Of a DNA stretch of 64,000 nucleotides, positions 59,701 through 64,000 are shown in pieces. The notes beneath the pieces were generated by a model, which had not been told where the DNA came from, made no database searches, and saw nothing but the letters and a program-made list of their open reading frames with translations. The stretch is from Xanthomonas sacchari (GTDB lineage: Bacteria > Pseudomonadota > Gammaproteobacteria > Xanthomonadales > Xanthomonadaceae). The stretch's first letter is position 1. Every line of letters starts with the position of its first letter. The translations under genes and the position numbers were made by a program. The stretch lies in NCBI RefSeq assembly GCF_040529065.1, contig NZ_CP132343.1:744001-808000 (forward strand). The letters run 5' to 3'.

Positions 59701-60045
59701 GAGAATGCTCCGGATAACGCGCCGACGCCGGGACGGACCCGGCGCGCAGGCGCAAGTAGGTGAGGCTCGGAGCGTTCCCGTGAACCGCGCTGCGAGAGGG
59801 TGGATCAACCCGCAGCGCGAGGCTGGGGTTCGTCGGCACCACGAAAGGCGTCGGGCGGGGCGGGCGAGTCGGATCGTTGCGATCCTGGCCTCGCCGGCGG
59901 TCCCTGAGGGAAACGGACGGCCGCATGCAGACCGGGGCAGTGTACCTGAATTGGCGCGCTGCACAAAATGCGGGTCCGTTTCAGTTGAAACCAAGCCGCT
60001 GTCTGGCCGTACAATCGCCCGCTCAGCCCCCAGCACTGGACGGAC
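59701..60045. other. 345-base divergent intergenic region with promoter and operator
   Basis: This region separates rhlE (minus) and fahA (plus). The plus side holds the perfect dyad GTTTCAGTTGAAAC (59978-59991). A possible promoter overlaps it: TTGAAA (59985-59990) and TACAAT (60010-60015), with a long 19-base spacer. The dyad would block the -35, as a repressor site for the tyrosine-degradation genes would. Nothing else is recognised in the upstream 280 bases. Confidence 0.55.
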
Positions 60046-61035
60046 ATGAAGCTAGGTTCCCTGAAGGAAGGCGGTCGCGACGGCACCCTGATCGTCGTGT
60101 CCCGCGATCTGACCCGCGCGGTGCGCGCCACCGGCATTGCGCCGACCCTGCAGCGCGCGCTGGAGGACTGGAGCAACCTCGCCCCGCGCCTGAACGCCCT
60201 GTCCGAGTCGCTCAACGACGGCAGCGCTGACGGCCAGTTCGACCTGGACATGGCGGCCCTGGCGGCGCCGTTGCCGCGCGCCTACGAGTTCCTCGACGGC
60301 AGCGCCTACCTGCCGCACGTCGAACGCGTGCGCCGCGCGCGCGGCGCCGAGGTGCCGGAGAGCTTCTACACCGACCCGCTGATGTACCAGGCGGTCAGCG
60401 CCGGTTTCTACGGCCCGCGCGATGCGGTCAAGGTGGTCAGCGAGGACTACGGCATCGACCTGGAGGCCGAGATCGTGGTGGTCACCGACGACGTGCCGAT
60501 GGGGGTGACGCCGGCGCAGGCCGCCGCGCACATCCAGTTGATCGGCCTGGTCAACGACGTGTCGCTGCGCAACCTGATTCCGCCGGAACTGGCCAAGGGC
60601 TTCGGCTTCGTGCAGTCCAAGCCGCGTTCGGCGCTGTCGCCGGTGTTCGTCACTCCCGACGAACTGGGCGAGGCCTGGCGCGACAACAAGGTGCACCTGC
60701 CGCTGCTGACCCACATCAACGGCACCTGGTTCGGCGCGCCGGAAGCCGGCGAGGACATGCAGTTCGATTTCGCGCAGCTGGTCGCGCACGCGGCCAAGAC
60801 CCGGCCGCTTGCGGCCGGCGCGGTGGTCGGCTCGGGCACCATCGCCAACCAGGACACCGCGCGCGGCGCCTCCTGCCTCGCCGAGCAGCGCACCGTGGAA
60901 ACCCTGCGCGACGGCAAGCCGAGCACGCCGTACATGTCCTTCGGCGACGTGGTGCGGATCGAGATGCTGGACCGTGACGGAGTGAGCATCTTCGGCGCGA
61001 TCGAGCAGCGCATCGAGCAGGCGCCGCTGCCCTGA
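60046..61035 (+). CDS. fahA: Fumarylacetoacetase
   Basis: 329 residues of the FAH superfamily. Metal-ligand and substrate segments include [14 protein letters not shown] and NDVSLRN, followed by the active-site region [20 protein letters not shown]. It cleaves fumarylacetoacetate to fumarate and acetoacetate, the last step of tyrosine/homogentisate degradation. The neighbouring maiA supports this. Confidence 0.88.
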   Translation: MKLGSLKEGGRDGTLIVVSRDLTRAVRATGIAPTLQRALEDWSNLAPRLNALSESLNDGSADGQFDLDMAALAAPLPRAYEFLDGSAYLPHVERVRRARGAEVPESFYTDPLMYQAVSAGFYGPRDAVKVVSEDYGIDLEAEIVVVTDDVPMGVTPAQAAAHIQLIGLVNDVSLRNLIPPELAKGFGFVQSKPRSALSPVFVTPDELGEAWRDNKVHLPLLTHINGTWFGAPEAGEDMQFDFAQLVAHAAKTRPLAAGAVVGSGTIANQDTARGASCLAEQRTVETLRDGKPSTPYMSFGDVVRIEMLDRDGVSIFGAIEQRIEQAPLP

Positions 61036-61124
61036 CCCGGCCGGCGGCGGTGCCGGGGCGACCGGCGGCGCCGCAGCCCAGGTGTCCACCGGTATCGTTG
61101 TCGATTGCGCAGACGGAGGCGGGC

Positions 61125-61781
61125 ATGGACGAGGCACTGCAGCTCTACACCTACTGGCGCTCCAGCGCCGCGTATCGGGTGCGCATCGGGCTGGAGCTGA
61201 AGGGGCTGGCCTACCAGTCGTTGCCGGTGCATCTGGTGCGCGACGGCGGGCAGCAGCACTCGCCGGAATATGCGCGGCTGAATCCGCAGGAACTGGTGCC
61301 GACCCTGTGCCACGACGGCCAGCCGATCCGCCAGTCGCTGGCGATCCTGGAGTACCTGGACGAGCGCTGGCCGGAGCCGCCGCTGCTGCCGGATGCGCCG
61401 ATCGACCGCGCCCGCGTGCGCGGCCTGGCGCAACTGATCGCCTGCGACATCCACCCGCTCAACAACCTGCGCGTGGCGCAGTTCTTCGAGAGCGCCTGGA
61501 ACGTGCCGCAACCCGAGCGCGAGGAGTGGATGCGGCACTGGATGCAGGTCGGCTTCGACGCGCTGGAGCAGTTGCTGGCCGAGTCGCCGGATACCGGCAG
61601 TTTCTGCCACGGCGAGCAGCCGGGCCTGGCCGATTGCTGCCTGGTGCCGCAGCTGTACAACGCGCGCCGTTTCGGCGTGGACCTGCAGGCCTATCCGACC
61701 CTGGAGCGGATCGAGCGCGCCTGCCTGGCCCTGCCGGCCTTCGACGCGGCACGTCCGGAACACCAGCCGGACGCACAGTGA
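61125..61781 (+). CDS. maiA: Maleylacetoacetate isomerase (zeta-class GST)
   Basis: 218 residues. The zeta-class motif SSAAYRVRIGLELKGL (the family's SSCSxRVR) and the thioredoxin-fold segment QSLAILEYLDERWP are visible. It isomerises maleylacetoacetate with glutathione. It is 89 bases after fahA, so the two form one unit. Confidence 0.93.
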   Translation: MDEALQLYTYWRSSAAYRVRIGLELKGLAYQSLPVHLVRDGGQQHSPEYARLNPQELVPTLCHDGQPIRQSLAILEYLDERWPEPPLLPDAPIDRARVRGLAQLIACDIHPLNNLRVAQFFESAWNVPQPEREEWMRHWMQVGFDALEQLLAESPDTGSFCHGEQPGLADCCLVPQLYNARRFGVDLQAYPTLERIERACLALPAFDAARPEHQPDAQ

Positions 61782-61794
61782 AATTCGCCGTGTC

Positions 61795-62410
61795 GTAGGA
61801 GCGGCTTCAGCCGCGACCGGTCTGCCGATATACGCGATCGGCCGAAGTTGCCGCCATGCCTGCCGACCCGCGGCGACCGCCGCTGGATCCCCGGTCCGCC
61901 GTTGCCGCCGACGCTGCGGGACAGCGCGACTGGCGTCTGCGAACGCCCGCTCGCGGCTGAAGCCGCTCCTACGAGGTCGCTTCCACAGGCGCTTGCGGCA
62001 AACTCGCTGGGTGCACTGTGGGAGGGACTTCAGTCCCGACGCGCAGTTGCGTGGGCGTGGCGTTTGTCTCGAAGGGCGACCCGCGGCGACCGCCGCTGGA
62101 TCCTCCGGTCCGCCGTTGCCGCCGTCGCTGCGGGACCGGTGCGACCAAGCGTCTGCGAACGCCCGGTCGCGGCTGAAGCCGCTCCTACGAGGTCGCTTCC
62201 ACGCGCGCTTGCGGCGAACTCACTGGGTGCACTGTGGGAGGGACTTCAGTCCCGACGCGCAGCAGCCTGGACGTGGCATTGGCCCCGGAAAGGGCGACCC
62301 CGCGGCGACCGCCGCTGGCCCCCCCGGTCCGCCGTTGCCGCCGTCGCTGCGGGACCAGTGCGACCAAGCGTCTGCGAACGCCCGGTCGCGGCTGAAGCCG
62401 CCCCTGCGCA
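61795..62410. repeat. Tandem array of palindromic repeats, about 216-bp unit
   Basis: A block starting near GACCCGCGGCGACC occurs at 61865, 62078 and 62296, giving unit lengths of 213 and 218 and a partial third copy. Each unit carries the GCGGCTGAAGCCGCTCCTAC core (CCCCTG in the last copy), and the full ones also carry TGGGAGGGACTTCAGTCCCG, so both palindrome types alternate. The region 61782-62451 contains no gene. Confidence 0.85.
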
Positions 62411-62451
62411 CCTATTCCTGCATAAGCGCCGCATTGCTTGCGGCGATGCTC

Positions 62452-63591
62452 TCAGACGAAGCCGTGGGTGATGCGCGGCGCGGCGCTGGGGCCGCTGTCG
62501 TAGTCGGCGTAGGGGTCGTGTTCGCCGCTGCCGCCTTCGGACAGGCGGAACTTCAGGGCCAGGCCGTCGCGCGAGTCGGCCGCGCGCAGCGCTTCCTCCT
62601 GCTCGATCTGGCCCTGCTTGACCATGCGGAACAGGCACTGGTCGAAGGTCTCCATGCCGTCCTCCAGCGACTCCTCCATCGCCTGCTTGATCTCGTGGAC
62701 CTGCCCGCGCCGCAGCAGGTCGCGGATCATCGGCGTGTTCAGCAGCACTTCCGAGGCCGGCCGGCGGCGGCCGGTGTTGTCCTTGACCAGACGCTGCGAG
62801 ATCACTGCGCGCAGGTTCAGCGACAGGTTCATCAACACGTTCTTGTGCGCGCTCTCGGGGAAGAAGTTGAGGATGCGCTCGATGGTCTGGTCGGCGTTGT
62901 TGGAGTGCAGGGTGGCCAGACACAGGTGCCCGGTCTCGGCGAAGGCAATGGCCGCCTCCATGGTCTCCGCGTCCAGGATCTCGCCGATCAGGATCACGTC
63001 CGGCGCCTCGCGCATTGCGTTCTTCAGCGCGTTGTGGAAGGCGTGGGTGTCCAGGCCCACCTCGCGCTGGTTGACGATGGACATCTTGTGCTTGTGCAGG
63101 TATTCGATCGGGTCCTCGATGGTGAGGATGTGCCCGGTGGTGGTGCTGTTGCGGTAGTCGATCATCGACGCCAGCGAGGTGGACTTGCCCGAGCCGGTCG
63201 AGCCGACCACCAGGACCAGCCCGCGCGGGGTCATGATCACGTCCTTGAGCACCTGCGGCAGGTGCAGCTCCTCGATGCTGGGGATCTTGCTGCGGATCGC
63301 GCGGATCACCATGCCGACCTCGCCGCGCTGCTTGAACACGTTGACGCGGAAGCGCCCGGCGTCCTGCAGGGCGATGGCCATGTTCAATTCCAGCTCCCGC
63401 TCGAACTGCGGCACCTGGCCCTCGTCCATCAGCGAATAGGCGATCTTCTTGACCATGCCCGGCGGCAGGCCGGTGGCGCCGAGCGGGTACAGCTTGCCTT
63501 CGATCTTGATATAGACCGGTGCTCCTGTGGTCAGGAACATGTCCGAGGCGTTCTTTTCGGTCATCAGCTTCAGGAAATAGCCGATATCCAT
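62452..63591 (-). CDS. pilU: Type IV pilus retraction-type ATPase, PilU-like
   Basis: 379 residues. Walker A is GSTGSGKST; the Walker B region reads APDVILIGEILDAETMEAAI. In PilT the corresponding residues are often GEMRDLET, so the Arg is replaced here by Leu. FAETGHLCLATLHSNNADQTIERILNFFP is the PilT/PilU His-box region. It powers twitching motility, usually with PilT, which is not in the window. ATG 63591 (MDIGYFLKLMTEKNASDMFL) is the usual start. Confidence 0.9.
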   Translation of the reverse strand: MDIGYFLKLMTEKNASDMFLTTGAPVYIKIEGKLYPLGATGLPPGMVKKIAYSLMDEGQVPQFERELELNMAIALQDAGRFRVNVFKQRGEVGMVIRAIRSKIPSIEELHLPQVLKDVIMTPRGLVLVVGSTGSGKSTSLASMIDYRNSTTTGHILTIEDPIEYLHKHKMSIVNQREVGLDTHAFHNALKNAMREAPDVILIGEILDAETMEAAIAFAETGHLCLATLHSNNADQTIERILNFFPESAHKNVLMNLSLNLRAVISQRLVKDNTGRRRPASEVLLNTPMIRDLLRRGQVHEIKQAMEESLEDGMETFDQCLFRMVKQGQIEQEEALRAADSRDGLALKFRLSEGGSGEHDPYADYDSGPSAAPRITHGFV

Positions 63592-63690
63592 GCGCAATGG
63601 TTCCCCAACAATCCGCAATCGCCCGTTGCAAGCGCGCCACAGGCTTCCGACAATGGCCGTGATCGACGTCTCCGTCCACGGCCCCCCTAG

Positions 63691-64000
63691 ATGAAAACTA
63701 GCTTCGCACACTTCCGTTGTCAGCAGTATGTGATGGCCTGCGCATTGGCGTTGTTCGCCGCGCCGGCCGCGTTCGCCCAGGTGGCCTCGCCGGAGTTGCT
63801 GGCCGCGCAGCAGGCGGTGCAGCGTGCGATCCAGGCCGATGCCGACCAGTACGCGCCGGACCTGCTGGCCAGCGCCCGCCAGGGCCTGGAGCAGGCGCAG
63901 CAGGCCGAACTCGACCGCCGCCAGCGCAAGACCGCGCCGCAGCTGGCGCTGCGCGTGGCCGCCGATGCCGACCTGGCGCGCGCGCGCAGCGAGGAGGCGG
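63691..64000 (+). CDS. DUF4398-like exported protein, N-terminal part
   Basis: This gene runs off the window end. The signal peptide (about residues 13-29, VMACALALFAAPAAFAQ) precedes helical repeats (AQQAVQRAIQADADQYAPDLLASARQGLEQA) of the kind seen in DUF4398 proteins. Its role is unknown. It is divergent from pilU, with a 99-base gap. Confidence 0.75.
   Translation, partial: MKTSFAHFRCQQYVMACALALFAAPAAFAQVASPELLAAQQAVQRAIQADADQYAPDLLASARQGLEQAQQAELDRRQRKTAPQLALRVAADADLARARSEEA

Overview
The window is about 64 kb of GC-rich chromosomal DNA from a gammaproteobacterium of the Xanthomonadaceae, most likely a Xanthomonas. The evidence is the atp operon, a CopL-CopA-CopB copper locus, an AroQ-gamma chorismate mutase, the BtuB/B12-riboswitch unit, a PilU-like ATPase, and two dense families of intergenic palindromes (GTAGGAGCGGCTTCAGCC type and GGGATTGGGGATT type) that are common in this group. 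The genus call is inference from recognised families. No rRNA, tRNA or phage genes are seen. Layout: 1-236 is the 3' end of a dihydrolipoamide dehydrogenase gene. 298-1502 holds a small hypothetical gene and an outer-membrane beta-barrel gene that converge on a shared terminator. 1863-9444 is the complete F-type ATP synthase operon atpIBEFHAGDC, with palindromic GGGATT repeats in four of its gene junctions. 9748-10326 is a secreted chorismate mutase, followed by an IS110-family insertion sequence (10569-11643), a GtrA-like gene, glmU and a GNAT gene. 14478-32316 is the most striking region: a 14-gene minus-strand array made of one periplasmic adaptor, one separate MacB/LolD-type ATPase, ten FtsX/MacB-like permease genes in five alternating A/B pairs, and a distal NtrC-type regulator plus histidine kinase. 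A near-consensus sigma-54 promoter with several TGTCCG/CGGACA palindromes lies upstream of the adaptor, matching the GAYTGA-bearing regulator at the far end. The array separates glmU from glmS, which are often neighbours. 34515-36468 is a TetX-like flavin monooxygenase divergent from a TetR regulator, with two tandem palindromic operators between them. 37399-44179 is a divergent copper-resistance region: copL-copA-copB on the minus strand and a CueR-like MerR regulator, a copper P-type ATPase and a CopZ-like chaperone on the plus strand. The remainder is mostly housekeeping: a cysteine-synthase-like PLP enzyme, oligopeptidase A, an SH3/proline-rich protein, fabA-fabB, dinB, a possible decayed type I-C CRISPR remnant (51796-51890), gph, btuB with a cobalamin riboswitch, a TfoX-C protein with free-methionine-sulfoxide reductase, bioD, a phasin, queD, an RhlE-type helicase, tyrosine-degradation genes fahA-maiA, a tandem array of palindromic repeats, a PilU-like ATPase and the start of a DUF4398 gene. 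Working picture: the five permease pairs probably share one ATPase and one adaptor and need an outer-membrane channel encoded elsewhere, since no TolC-like gene is present here. The regulator pair probably drives the whole unit from the sigma-54 promoter. Substrate and function cannot be read from the sequence.
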